Shown here piece after piece: positions 31,290 to 42,544 of a stretch of DNA of 64,000 nt. The position numbers and the translations under genes were made by a program. The notes beneath the pieces were generated by a model. The model was not told where the DNA came from, did no database searches, and saw nothing but the letters and a program-made list of their open reading frames with translations. Where the stretch lies: positions 257,791,042 to 257,855,041 of the forward strand of contig NC_084795.1 of the NCBI RefSeq assembly GCF_963169125.1, read 5' to 3'. The stretch comes from Humulus lupulus. Taxonomy: Eukaryota; Streptophyta; Magnoliopsida; Rosales; Cannabaceae. Position 1 is the stretch's first letter. Every line of letters starts with the position of its first letter.

Positions 31290-32087
31290 GTTACAAGGCA
31301 AAGTGGCAATCATAACTGGGGGAGCAAGAGGTATAGGAGAAAGTGCAGTCAAAATATTCCGCGAAAACGGAGCAAAAGTCATCATCGCCGATTTCCAAGA
31401 CGACGAAGGCCAAGCTATAGCTGACACCCTCGGAGAAAACGTCTCCTTCATCCATTGCGACGTTCAAATCGAAGATGGCATCGTTAACCTAATCGACACC
31501 GTGGTGGCCGAGCATGGGAAGCTCGACGTGATGTATAACAACGCCGGCGACAAGCCCTTCGACAGCATTTTGGACGCTACCAAGTCAGACTTTGACAAAG
31601 TCATCGGAGTTAACTGGGTGGGGGGATTCTTGGGAGCCAAGCATGCAGCTAGGGTTATGATACCACAAAAGAGAGGATGCATACTCTTCACTACAAGTGC
31701 TTGCACGTCAATCGCGGGGTTGGGAACTCACCCTTATACGGCGTCAAAGTATGCCGTTTTGGGGGGTTCGCCAAGAACTTGGCAGCCGAAGTTTGTGAGT
31801 TTGGTATTAGGGTGAATTGCATCTCACCCTATGGAGTAGTGACTCAGATGACAAGCATTGACTATGAACGTAGTGAATATGTTTGTTATAAGGAGAAATT
31901 CGAAGAGCAGTTGAGTCAAATGGGCAACCTCAAGGGGCATGTGCTTAAGGCTGATGACGTGGCCAAGGCTGCCCTTTACTTGGCTAGTGACGAGGCACAT
32001 TACGTCAGCGGACTTAATCTTGTGGTCGATGGTGGGTTTAGTGTTGTTAATCCTACTTTCATGAAGGCTTTTAATCGTATCCATTAA
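31290..32087 (+). CDS. SDR110C-type short-chain dehydrogenase, exon 2 (one frameshift)
   Basis: The exon encodes nearly all of an NAD(P)-dependent oxidoreductase of about 274 residues. After the LQGKVAII strand comes the dinucleotide-binding TGGARGIG, then IADFQDD (an Asp favouring NAD). Next are YNNAG, the catalytic Asn in GVNWVGG, a Ser 13 residues before Tyr, and YTASK. The C-terminus has IRVNCISPYGV and YVSGLNLVVDGGFSVVNP, a complete family ending. The family includes ABA2 xanthoxin dehydrogenase and secoisolariciresinol dehydrogenase; the substrate here is unknown. A run of six G at 31761-31766 shifts frame between YAVLG and FAKNLAAE; four G would restore it. It may be a pseudogene, a null allele or a base-calling error. 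Confidence 0.85.
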
Positions 32088-32530
32088 ATAAGCATGTGTA
32101 TATGTGGTAATTAATACAAATATGTACAACTGTCTAACTAGGGTTATGTATGTTCATTTGGTTGTTGGGTTATGGTACTTATGTTGTATTACTTTCTATT
32201 TCTTGTAAATCGGACCATGGCTTAATAGAACTTTTATATTTGTTTTAGTACCTTTAGTTACACATTATTATATAATCGATTATTGTTGTTTGCTTATACA
32301 TGTATGTACAAAGTGGGCTTGATATCTATAACATATATAAAAGAGTGAAGTCAATAATTTTTTTTTTTGGGTCTAGTTATTTCGTTCATTGGTAAAGTTA
32401 TTTTGTCATGTACCTAACATCAACATAAATACAATTAAATATAAAGTATATTAAAAAAGCATAATATATTGATTAACTATAATTAAAATATATATTAAAT
32501 AATGAATGTATAAGTAATATTATTTACTAT
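32088..32530 (+). other. 3' untranslated and downstream region of the SDR gene
   Basis: This AT-rich stretch has no coding potential. Part of it (to perhaps 32250) is likely 3' UTR, with TTGTAAAT and AATAGA elements, but I cannot fix a poly(A) site. Copia sequence begins by about 32540. Confidence 0.4.
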
Positions 32531-34969
32531 AGTTAAATTTACCACTTAATATTATTTAAGATGACATAGTCATCACAATTCTTACAATACAAGCACTTGT
32601 TTGCACTATTGTCATTAAACCCTTCCGAAACATTGGCTTCATCAAACTTCTCGTGGCAATATTTAGATGCTTGTTTTAAACCATATAATTATTTAACAAG
32701 TCTACACTCCTTATGTTTATTTCCCTTTAGAACAAACCCTTCCAGTTGTTTCATGTAAACCTCATCTTCAAGATTACCATTTAGGATTGCCGTTTTGACA
32801 TCCATTTGATGAACATATATAGATTGTGTATTGATGATAAGGCAAACAACAATCTTATTGAAGTTTTCTTTGCTACCGATGCATAGCTATCAAAATAGTC
32901 TATGCCTTCCTTTTGTCTAAACCCTTTGGCTACCAACCTTGCCTTATAAGCTTGAATAGTCCCATTAGTGTTGTATTTTCTTCTAAATACTAACTTCCAA
33001 TCTATTGGCTTTGATCCTTGTCGTAAATCAACAATCTCACAAGTGTGGTTAGAATAATTGAATTCATCCCATCATTTGTTGCCTCATTCCAAAAAGTAGA
33101 GTCCCTTGAGGACATGGCTTCTTGGAATTTTTTAGGATCATCCTTTACTTGAAGCATCATTGGATAACTTCCAAGTCTCTCCCTTGTGATTTCCCTGTAC
33201 TAGGTGAAGGGTCTCCACTTGAGAGATTTTGTCTTTTGATCCGATCTCTTTAAGCCTTTGACGTCTTCTAGGCAATTTTGTTTGCTCTAAAACCCTTGAA
33301 GGTAACTCCTCTTGAGTTCCTTCTATTGAGATCTGTTCTTGAGGCTTATTGTCACTATACAATAAATTTTCAAAGAACTCAACTTCTCTTGATTCATTTA
33401 TCACATTAAACGCCAAGTCTAATATCCTAAGGCCTTGTGATTTGAGACATAGCCTACAAATACAGATTTAATTGCCCTTGGACCCAACTTGGTCCTTTTA
33501 GGCTTCGTGCCCTTGTAATAGGCAAGGCATCCCCACACTTTGAGAAACCCTGGGTTAGGTCTCTTTCCTTTCCATATCTTATATGGTGAAATTTAATTTT
33601 TCTTTAGAGGAATCCGGTTTAGAATATGACAAGCAAATAACAAGGCTTCTCCCTATAATGCAAAACTCAAATTTGCATGTAATAGCACAACATTTATCAT
33701 TTCAACATATGTTCTATTCTTTCATTCCGCTGTATCATTTCAACATATGTACAACGTTGTACATTCATGTATTATACCATGCATTTCACAAAAATAAAGT
33801 GAATTCATTGGAAAAGTATTCACCGCCCCTATTACTTCTAATCACTTTAATTTTCTTTTCCAATTGATTTTCAACTTCGACTTTATAGATTTTAAACATG
33901 CTAAAGGCCTCATCCTTATTCTTAAGCAACACTACTAGAAAATGGGCTTTCCCGACACCCAACCACGATATTCAACTCTGTTGACTGTCGTAATTACTTA
34001 GCGGGACTCTACGCCGACAGTTAAAAAATGTAGGCATAGAGACCAACGACGATAGCTAATAACTGTCACTGTTGCTTTTGACTATCGCTATTGACCCCAA
34101 CGCCGACAGTTAATTCGAGATAAATGTGCGGACAGTTAAAATATGTCGCTATTGACCCCAACGCTGATAGTTAATTCGAGGCCAATGCCGACAGTTAAAA
34201 TGTGTCGCTATTGACCCCAACGCCGACAGTTTATTCAATACGAATGCCGACAGTTAAAAATTGTCGTTATTGACTTCAACGCCGATAGTTAATAGAATTC
34301 CAATAACGACAGTTATAAAATGTCGTCGAAATTCAAATAGAAAAAATCTAAAAATATAATTAATAAATAATTTAATTTTAAAAATAAACTAAATTTTTTT
34401 AAATATATATTTATGAAAATTATATATATTTATTAAAAACTTTTTAAACTAATTTTTTTCCTAAATTTTTCATATTTTTTACTTTTGTATTTATAATAAT
34501 TTTTACATTAAAATTTAAATTTAAGTATATAATGAGATAATAGATTTATTTATGTCTCAAATTATGTATTATTTCTTGGAATAATTAATAAATGACATCA
34601 AAATTTAGAAATGGAGAATAGATTGAATTTAAAAAGTTTTACTTTTGTTAAATTGTATTATTATTTATTGAGAAATAATTAATAGGAAATCTTTAAATTT
34701 TATAAATGATGAGATTTATCAAGAATTAAAGATTTATATTTTAAATAATGAGAATCAAAATAAAAGAAATTTTGATCACCTATTAGTATATTATTATTGG
34801 AAATAAATATCAAGATGCTTTTAATTTGAATAAAAAAAATTGTATTAATTAAAAATGAATTTACATATTAAAATCTGATTTTTTTGTAATTAAATAAATA
34901 AGAAAAGTTTAAATAAAAAGAAAAATCTTTCCCTCTTTTCCCTCTCTTCCCCGAATCTCTCTCTCTCTC

Positions 34970-35345
34970 ACTACTATGTTGCTTCAGCCAGGCCCAAACG
35001 GTCGTCGTCCCATCGCCAGAGCCGTACACGCGCCAACCAATTCGAACCACTAGCCCTCGAAACGTTGACCCCCGCGAGCTCACCACAGTACGCGCCACCC
35101 AGGGCTGTCAACCAACAGTCCGAAGCCGTCCGCCTCCTGCACTTTCCGGCAAGATTTTGACTACCCCGAGCCTCCCCAAGTTTAACCAGCATCACCACCA
35201 TACTCCTCATGGTCTAAGCTTCAAAACCCACCCAAGGATCGGCCTTACTAGTGGTCGGAAAAATAAAGGGTATTAGTCGGAATCCATGGAGGTCCGAAGC
35301 TTGTAGTGGAACCACCGCCGTTGTCATCATTAGACAGGTAAACAA
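34970..35345 (+). other. Unassigned GC-rich segment in the Pack-CACTA element
   Basis: Compared with the very AT-rich flanks, this stretch is GC-rich. It reads like a plant 5' leader or first exon: a CT-rich run, then Pro/Ser/His-rich codons, ending CATTAGACAG|GTAAAC, a good splice donor. No protein similarity is recognisable. It may be a fourth captured host segment, possibly the promoter or 5' exon of one of the three identified genes. Confidence 0.4.
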
Positions 35346-35531
35346 AGCTTCAAATTTCAAACTAGATGTGTGTATGTATATATATATATATATGTGTGTG
35401 TGTATTGACGATGAAATAGAAACAAGGGGAAGATCGCATCATAGCGAATTTGGGGGATTCAATGGTTGTTTTGTGAACTAAGAACTGGATGTGTGTATGT
35501 ATATATATATGTGTGTGTATGTGTGTGCAAG

Positions 35532-35810
35532 TAGGATTTTTGCAGACTTCCAGAAACGTTTTCATCCTGATTCCCAAATCTATATACCAATTCCAACATG
35601 GTCAAAGTGAGTTGTATTTAAAAATCACTACTGATGCTCAAAACTTTAAATAACATTTGTATCTTTGGATTTATTTCTGATTATATGATTCCAATATTTT
35701 ACAGCCATCATAACATTTGGAGAGATGTCCAGGTTCCTCAGAGGACTTTCCATTACTATCACCCAGAATCTAAGGGGTTAGATTTTGCTGGATTGATGGA
35801 TGACATTAAG
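35532..35810 (+). pseudogene. Captured aspartate aminotransferase fragment (two exons)
   Basis: Exon 1 (about 35532-35606) encodes RIFADFQKRFHPDSQIYIP and then IPTWS plus two bases. Intron 35607-35704 has GTGAGT and ACAG ends. Exon 2 (35705-35810) completes the Asn codon and encodes HHNIWRDVQVPQRTFHYYHP followed by KGLDFAGLMDDIK before a GTAAGT donor. This is the conserved PTWxNHHNIW region of plant (mitochondrial-type) aspartate aminotransferase, a PLP enzyme interconverting aspartate and glutamate. No stop or frameshift is present. The fragment covers perhaps 60 of some 400 residues and lacks the PLP-binding Lys region, so it is not a functional enzyme. Confidence 0.85.
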
Positions 35811-36302
35811 GTAAGTTAATGTACCTTCTCAAAAATAATTATTAAGCTTTATACACAAATTTCAATAAGCCAAATTTGTTTACTCTAATCTAATGCCCAA
35901 CCTGCCAAACCTTCTTTTAATGTCTATAGTCTTAACTGCAAAAATGAATTGCACTACATCACAATCACAAATATTTTAGGCGTGGTTTGATTTTGTTTCT
36001 CTACACCAGCACAAATTAGCAGATACTTCTTTTAACTATGGACGGTAGAAGTATCATCTATATATATATATTAAATATATGTATGTAGGAAGCTAGTATA
36101 TTCTGGTGTATGATCACTCATCATAATTAAAGTATCCAATTTTTATTGGGTAATATTCCTTTTTGGTGAACGATGTATCTATCAATCTATCTGGTTCTTG
36201 TATATAGAAAATAAATGGTATAGAAAAAGTAACAAGGTAGTCAGATCAGATCGTTATCGTTGGAGAAATAAAGGCGCACATTGATGAGGGGAGAGCACAT
36301 AT

Positions 36303-36486
36303 ATCATTGCTGTCCCTGATGTCACCTACCATCGTCTCACTCCCAAAGACCAATTCATGGTTCTCGCCACTGATGGGGTAGTTAAGAACTAAGAACTTAT
36401 ATTGATATTCTTAGATATGTTGGATTTTATAAACTGTTTCTGATTGGTGTGTAAATGATGAATAGGTTTAGGATGTGTTGATGAAT
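36303..36486 (+). pseudogene. Captured PP2C protein phosphatase fragment
   Basis: The first piece (about 36303-36377) encodes AVPDVTYHRLTPKDQF then MVLATDG, the conserved PP2C block that ends in the metal-binding DG. A plausible intron (36378-36465, GT...AG) follows. The next exon starts GTT TAG GAT GTG TTG ATG AAT, which would be V-W-D-V-L-x-N in plant PP2C, with Trp (TGG) changed to a TAG stop. PP2Cs are Mn/Mg-dependent Ser/Thr phosphatases. Only a small part of the catalytic domain is present, so it is not functional. Confidence 0.8.
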
Positions 36487-36706
36487 GGTCGGCGATTCGT
36501 CTCTTCTTTCAGAATTAACATTATTATCTTGGTTTGAAGACTTGAGATGTTTTTGTTGCACTGTTATTTGTTTCAATCAAAATAATGGGCATGCTTGCCT
36601 CTGTCTATGCTTTGCTTTATCTTTTGTTTCAACCAACGGTCGGAAACTTGTCTTTGTTTATTAATAGGAAATATTAATGAAAGTTCTTTCTTATAAACCT
36701 TTATAG

Positions 36707-36931
36707 GGAACCAGCCGCCCCACACATTACCATGTCTTGTTTGATGAGAACAAGTTCAATGCTGATGCCTTGCAAGTTCTCACGAACAATCTCTGCTACA
36801 CGGAAATACTATTCATTTTCATTTTTTGTTCTCCAATTTCAACATTCTATTGTGAACTATTTTTGTTGCTCCTGTTCTTGACCTGAATTTGGTTTTTCAG
36901 GTATGCAAGGTGCACCAGAGCAGTCTCCATC
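36707..36931 (+). pseudogene. Captured Argonaute PIWI-domain fragment
   Basis: The exon at 36707-36801 encodes [17 protein letters not shown] and [14 protein letters not shown]. After an intron ending TTTTTCAG, the next exon (36901-36931) encodes YARCTRAVSI. This is the C-terminal PIWI region of plant AGO1-clade proteins, including the conserved RPTHYHVL and the last catalytic His position. The donor after LCYT reads GGAAAT instead of GTAAAT, so normal splicing is probably lost. Argonautes load small RNAs to silence targets; only about 40 residues are present here. Sequence after 36931 no longer matches Argonaute. Confidence 0.88.
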
Positions 36932-36942
36932 AGCATGTGCTG

Positions 36943-37030
36943 TGTTGCACTATCTCGAGCGCTATGGTATAAATTCCTATCCCGAGCCCATTGCACTATC
37001 CTGAGCGCTATGGTATAAATTCCTATCTCA
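36943..37030 (+). repeat. Short tandem duplication after the Argonaute fragment
   Basis: A unit of about 50 bp containing TTGCACTATC, GAGCGCTATGG and TATAAATTCCTATC occurs twice in a row. It lies at the point where Argonaute similarity ends, and may reflect the rejoining that captured the fragment. Confidence 0.6.
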
Positions 37031-38834
37031 AATTTTAATTATTTTGAGTTTTGAAATTATTTGCGAGTTAAGAAACTAAAATGTAATTGTGTATGTTCAT
37101 AGTATATCGAGAGTTAATTAGTATAATGAGTTGAGCTGTGATTTTATTAGACTGCTCTGCGACTGTCATATGCCTTGTTTGTAAGTTTTTAAAATCTGGA
37201 GATCTCTGATTTGCAGTCGTTGTGCTACTCATTTTTCTAGAAATTTACGGACTCTTGTGTAGTTACTTTGCAACTCTGTTGCATGCTTTTCCTAATCGAC
37301 TTAGCATATTTAATTGTATACTAAATTATATATCATATGCAAAAAAAAAAAAATTGTTTTGCAAGCTGAATTATGATTTTCTATTTTGCGTAGACTTTCA
37401 AATGTGAATTAGATTTATAAATTTGGATTAGGCTTATTCACAACTCGTTGTGTTACTTTAACAACTTTGTCTGGTATGCTCGTTGTGTTACTTTAACAAC
37501 TTTAACAAATGTTATCTAGTATCCTTGTGTTACATATTAATGTTCTATTATATTTATGTTCTCGGTGCTCTTATTTATAACTATATTTTCTTTTCTTTTC
37601 TTGCTAAGTACTATGGACTTAGAATCTGATGCATATTACTTACTTAAAGAACTAAGACTAACTACTTAAGCCATGAGGCTATCTTGTTTGATAAGAAAAA
37701 TACAACTTTTATATAAATCATTTTTGTGACTAAAAACCAGTCATCCTTTTTATTTCTAATGCAACCTTAAGTTCTCTATTTATTTTAGTTTTGGTTTGAC
37801 TTTAATGGTGTTTATTCTGTATTGTAGGCTAAAACTCTACTTGGATATTTAAGAGAACCAAGACAATTATATAAGAGAATCAAGGCAACAAGAAATTCTT
37901 CAAGTTGTTGGGTATTATTTTCTTTCTTGCTTGTAAGAATTATGTACAGTGAGGATTTGATGTATTATTTACATTGATAATAATGATTTTTTATTGAGAA
38001 TTATTTAGTCTCATGAGGATTTAATGTATTATTTACATTTCAATTGAATGAATAGATTTTGTATGTATATTAATTTTTATTATGATAAATATAATTTTTT
38101 TTTTACAAGTTATGGCAATAATAATTAATTATGTGAGCATTTTTTTTATTTAAATTTATATTAAACTTCAATTGTTAAAAATATAATTAAAAGTTTTAAA
38201 AAATATATATTAAAAAAATTATTATTTATATATATAAATTTAATGTTACGACGATACCTATTAACTGTCGGCGCTGCCAGCAACGACGACACTTATTAAC
38301 TGTCGGCGTAGCTAGTAACGAAAACACTTATTAACTGTCGACATAGCTACCTCTACGCCGGCATAGGAAAATACGACAGTTAGTCGACTATCGTCATTGC
38401 TCAATAGCGACAGTTAAAAACTGTCGGGAAAACCTGTTTTTGTAGTAGTGCAAGTACACATATGTGAATCTACAACAACCATCAATAAAGGTAATAAAGT
38501 ACTTATGTCCACCTTGTTGGTTTTTGATCATGTGATTGACAGTGCAACGGAAGTATGAGATTGTATTTTAATGCAATAATAACAATTATTAAAGTATAAG
38601 AACAAATCACTCTAGGAACCATAACTAGAATGAGATCTTTTCATGTGCATGAATCTGAATAAAATAGAAACTTACAAATACCTTTTGTAGATGTAGAACA
38701 CGTATAGATCAAATAGCGTCTTAGCCTCCTAACCCACCATCTTCCATAATATGGCTCACACAAAAAGAAGGAGACAGGTGGATGTCTATGCTATTTAGTA
38801 GGATACACAAGAACACACTTTTGAATCTCAACAC

Positions 38835-40678
38835 TGTTAGGAAACTTTTATATAGGATCTATATTTATTTTTATTTAGATTTAATAACCTAGAACATGTT
38901 TCTAAAATTAAATTCAAAGAGAAACAATGATAAGAATACTTACAATATACGCAGCGGAATGAATGAGTCATTCATTCAGTTTCTCTAACCCTTGTATCAT
39001 TTCTGTTGTAGAGTATTATCAATAAATTCAACCGATCTTCAGTTTTCTTCAGTCTTCCAAAGTATCCTTAGAATTACCTAGACTAGAGTGGGAAATTATC
39101 AACACATGAGATAGATACAGAGAGAAGAAGAGAAAAGAATAAAGAGGCTTAGAAAAGAACTTGTGTTTAGAGAAAATCTAAAAACTATCAGAAAATCTAA
39201 CTTGTGACTTGTGAACTTATCATAACCTTTTTGACTTCTCTCTAAGCACTCATTTTATAGACTCAATTAGGTCATTTAATTTAATTAAAAAAATCAATAC
39301 AATAATATCCAATTAACAGTCTTGGGTCGAAATTATCATGGGCTTTAGGCCCATGAAATTTTCCATTTGATTATAAGCCCATTGGACTTAAAATCAAGAC
39401 ATGTATTATTTTCTATTGATTTAATTAATTAAATAATTATTTAAATCATTTATGAAATTAATTATTTATAATTTGAACATTGATTTAAACTTATTTATTA
39501 ATTTGGATACCAATTTATTTTAATTAATAAATCTGCGATAATTTCTCTTTTTTTCTCAAAATTGCATAACTCTGTAAAACTATCCAAAATTGTCCTGGTC
39601 AACTTTGATAATTCTAATTAATAATTAAATCAATTAATTGAGGCTATCTAGATGATTTTATCCAAGGTACAATTGAGACCATGGGCCTATGAAATCAAGC
39701 TCCAATAAGTTATCATAAATCTAACAAATAAATTTACTAACTCATTAATTCCTCGTGACTCTACTAAAAACTCGAAATTGCACTCTTGAATTCATAGAAC
39801 GCTCTATAACAAATATAGATACGCTATTAATTATCCATTGTTACAACCATAATTGTCACTCAATCCTCTATAGATGATCTACAATGAGATAGGACTAAAA
39901 TACCGTTTTACCCATCATTGTATTTTATCCTTAAAACACTTAGTTCCTTGTAAATGATATACCAGTAAACTAATATTAATTACTGAAATGAGATCTCTAT
40001 CATTTAGCACCTTGAACCAAACTAAAAGGAAACCATCGTTTCACTTCTTCATCAGAAGCTATAGATGTTCATATCTATGATTAACACTCCCATTCAATTA
40101 TACTACCGAGTTCCCAAGATGTAAGTATGGGATAGTCTGTAGGGTAAGCTGGTAACGAATAAGTCAAAGAACTCAAATAATACAATCAGTTAGAATGCTA
40201 ACCACTCAGAATTGAGATTGAATTGACCTATGGTCAACTATATGATATGACTAGAATAGATAATAACGGTATGTTTACTTATCTTATCAACTGTCAATAT
40301 CGGTCCAGTCTGATGTAACAAATACATCCGATCTTATCTACTTTGCTAATGTTTTGGAAAGAACATAACACTGTGATGTGTAAGTAGATCATATCGTAAA
40401 TTGGCAAGTCAGTGTAAATCCTGTGCACTGACTAATCTTAGGACTAACTTATTTTGAACATATAATCATATTTATATTCCACTTTGATTAAGTCACTATA
40501 AATACGATTAGCTATATGCTCGGGATTTAATAGAAGTTTATATTAAACAAATAATCATGAAAATAAAACATGTGAGCAAAGTGATTGACTAAGTCAAAAA
40601 ATAATTTCTATTCTTTTATTGATAATCAAATGAGATTACAAAGAAATTGAGTTTTAATTAGGGCATAAAACCCCAACA
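38835..40678. mobile_element. Solo LTR, 1.84 kb, with perfect target duplication
   Basis: The unit starts TGTTAGGAAAC and ends CCCCAACA. It is flanked by AACAC at 38830-38834 and 40679-40683. It is entirely non-coding. On the minus strand it begins TGTTGGGGTTTTATGCCC, a common start of plant copia LTRs, so its orientation is probably minus. It sits inside the 3' LTR of the copia remnant above. Removal of one TSD copy joins the two halves of that LTR. Confidence 0.85.
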
Positions 40679-42167
40679 AACACATGAGAGATGGTTCTTC
40701 TTACATTACAGAGAGAACAAAGTTCTCTATTTTTCTCTCTTGGAAAATAACGTTATTTGCATCTGATATCTCTTTCTCATGATGTTATGTTATATTAATA
40801 TAACAATCAATAGAAGACCTAGCTCTAATCACATTATGCCTCTGCGTGGACCACAATAATTTTGGATTGTGGTTGGCGCCAACTACAAGGCTTTGGGCCC
40901 TGTGGTATTTTATATGTATAAAAAGCTATTTATTGGGCATTTATCATATTATTTTATGTAGCATACAATTATACCTAAAAATTAAATATGATTAAATTAA
41001 TTTCAATAAAAATTATCTTTTAAATATTATTTCACAAATAATATTAATTTGTGAGATTAAAAATAATACTTTATTATTATTAATTTTTTCCTTTTAATAC
41101 CAAAATCCCACCTCTATGTTATCAAGCTAGTATGGGGACAGTATGGACTCGTAGTTCTAAGCTCCAATAGTTTGATTAATTTCACTAACTCTTAGTTCCA
41201 TTAATCAATATATTAACTACGAATTATTCCACTAGAAATTCATAGTTAAACTCTCAAAACTAGAGTCTTATATTATTAGTAGTTATAACTATAAATTCAT
41301 CCATTGATTTAGTCATTGCATGAGTTACGACCCTCTGCTAGTTGTTCATAATTAAAACTAGGTCTTGATGTCCATTAACCTCTTTAATTATGTATTTATC
41401 AATTAGTTCCATTGATCCTCTAATGAACATTATTCTATAAATTTGATGATAGAATGAAATTTATGTTCTCAAACAGAAATTGAGCGTTCTAGGTTCAAGC
41501 CCTGAATCAACACTCAAAGGAACAACTAATCTTCTTTCATATAAGTAAGGAGCAGATTCCATATATGTGAAGTATGTTCCCATCCACATGTAGTTCTATG
41601 ACTCCAAGATTTCAGAAATTCTGTCGTAGGAATATTGAACCTTACCCGATAAGTCAAAAGTCATAAAAGCACAAATATGAGTTCATTACTCACTTCAGGA
41701 TTTAGGTTTAGTCTCAAACAACCATCAATCGATGAATGTTGAACTTCTATATTTTAATGGAGATTATCAAAAGTTCTTTCTTTCATCGTGTCCCAGTCCA
41801 ATACAATCTATATTGTATACGATACATGTATCTCTTTGTGTCGCTAAACTTAATAGTCTGGATAAACTGTTCCATCTTAAACAGAAGATAGACCGTACTA
41901 ATAATCTTTATTAAATAAAGCTCCCACTTTATTTAGTGATTACAGATAATTTTTATATTATTATCTTGAATTAAATCCTCTTGTATATATATCATTATAC
42001 ATACACTTAACTCAAGACTACATCAATAATATTTGCTCTTCATGATAAATGGCGGGTATAATTAAATAAAAATATGAGTGCAAAATATTAACTTTATTTA
42101 ATTAACAGTAATCGTTTACACAGAAATACACTTTAAGGGCACAAATCCCAAAAGTCTCCCACTTGCC

Positions 42168-42520
42168 CTAAAGCAGATGAGACATGTCGTGCAATCCTAA
42201 ATCTAAGAAATTACTATCAAAACTCGTAGCAGGCAACGTCTTCATAAAGGGATCAACATGGTTGTTTGCTGATTCAATCTTCTGAACGATTACATCCCCT
42301 CTGTGTACTATCTCTCTTCTGAGGTGGTACTTACGCTCTATATGCTTGACTTTCTTATGGCTTCTTTGTTCTTTTGAGTTGGAAACCGCTCCATTATTGT
42401 CAAAGTAGAGTATGATTGGTTTATCCATATTTGGAACAATTTCCAGATCACCCAAAAACTTCCTAAGCCATACAACCTCCTTAGCTACTTCGATTTTTAC
42501 ATAATAGCTGAAGTAGAAAG
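42168..42520 (-). pseudogene. Copia RNase H C-terminal fragment
   Basis: Minus-strand translation gives EVAKEVVWLRKFLGDLEIVP, then LYFDNNGAVSNSKEQRSHKK, HIERKYHLRREIV and NHVDPFMKTLP. This is the C-terminal RNase H region of copia pol: AKEAVWLRKFL, D-N-x-A and KHIERKYH motifs, the last part before the 3' LTR. The upstream part is lost at the poly-C run. Similar endings occur in many plant copia elements. Confidence 0.82.
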
Positions 42521-42544
42521 CCCCCCCCCCCCCCCCCCCCCCCC
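42521..42544 (+). repeat. Run of 24 C bases at an element junction
   Basis: An uninterrupted C homopolymer of 24 bases separates copia RNase H sequence from AT-rich CACTA-side DNA. Homopolymers of this length are rare in plant DNA and may be an assembly or base-calling artefact. Confidence 0.95.

Larger units (their letters stand above)
33930..38450 (+). mobile_element. Pack-CACTA transposon carrying three host gene fragments
   Basis: The 4.5-kb element has ends CACTACTAGAAAATGGG and the reverse complement of CACTACTACAAAAACAGG. Both continue into TTTCCCGACA, with a perfect 3-bp duplication CAA (33927-33929 and 38451-38453). Subterminal arrays of CGACAGTTAA or its complement occur at 33970-34330 and 38240-38425. 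There is no transposase. The interior holds exon-intron pieces of an aspartate aminotransferase, a PP2C phosphatase and an Argonaute, all on the plus strand. An unassigned, more GC-rich segment lies at about 34970-35345. It is inserted in a copia integrase gene. Confidence 0.9.
32540..38542 (-). mobile_element. Truncated Ty1/copia fragment, split by the Pack-CACTA element
   Basis: On the minus strand, integrase core sequence starts at about 38530 (GGHKYFITFIDG, then YVYL). It breaks at 38453 and resumes at 33929 with LKNKDEAFSMFK, in frame once the CACTA element and one copy of its CAA duplication are removed. It continues through the integrase C-terminus (SRVLEQTKLPRRRQR linker at 33138-33416) to reverse transcriptase ([20 protein letters not shown] near 32780) and stops near 32540, before the YVDD box. 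No LTRs, gag or RNase H of this copy are present. It is inactive. Confidence 0.8.
38543..42544 (-). mobile_element. Ty1/copia remnant: 3' LTR plus RNase H end
   Basis: On the minus strand the RNase H end (42520 to 42168) is followed by a purine-rich tract (AAGTGGGAGACTTTTGGG) and an LTR that reads TGTGCCCTT...CCGTTGCA (42143 to 38543). The LTR is about 1.75 kb once the solo LTR inside it is removed. The element is inserted in an older copia integrase and is cut off on its 5' side at a 24-base C run (42521-42544). No 5' LTR, gag or integrase of this copy remains. Confidence 0.65.

Noticed and set aside
35251..35577. Open frames across TA/TG microsatellites
   Set aside because: They consist of simple repeat translations (Tyr-Ile, Thr-His) and are not genes. 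The microsatellites themselves are ordinary.
36707..36931. A real Argonaute gene
   Set aside because: Only about 40 residues are present, they sit between CACTA ends with a matching TSD next to fragments of other genes, and a splice donor is broken.
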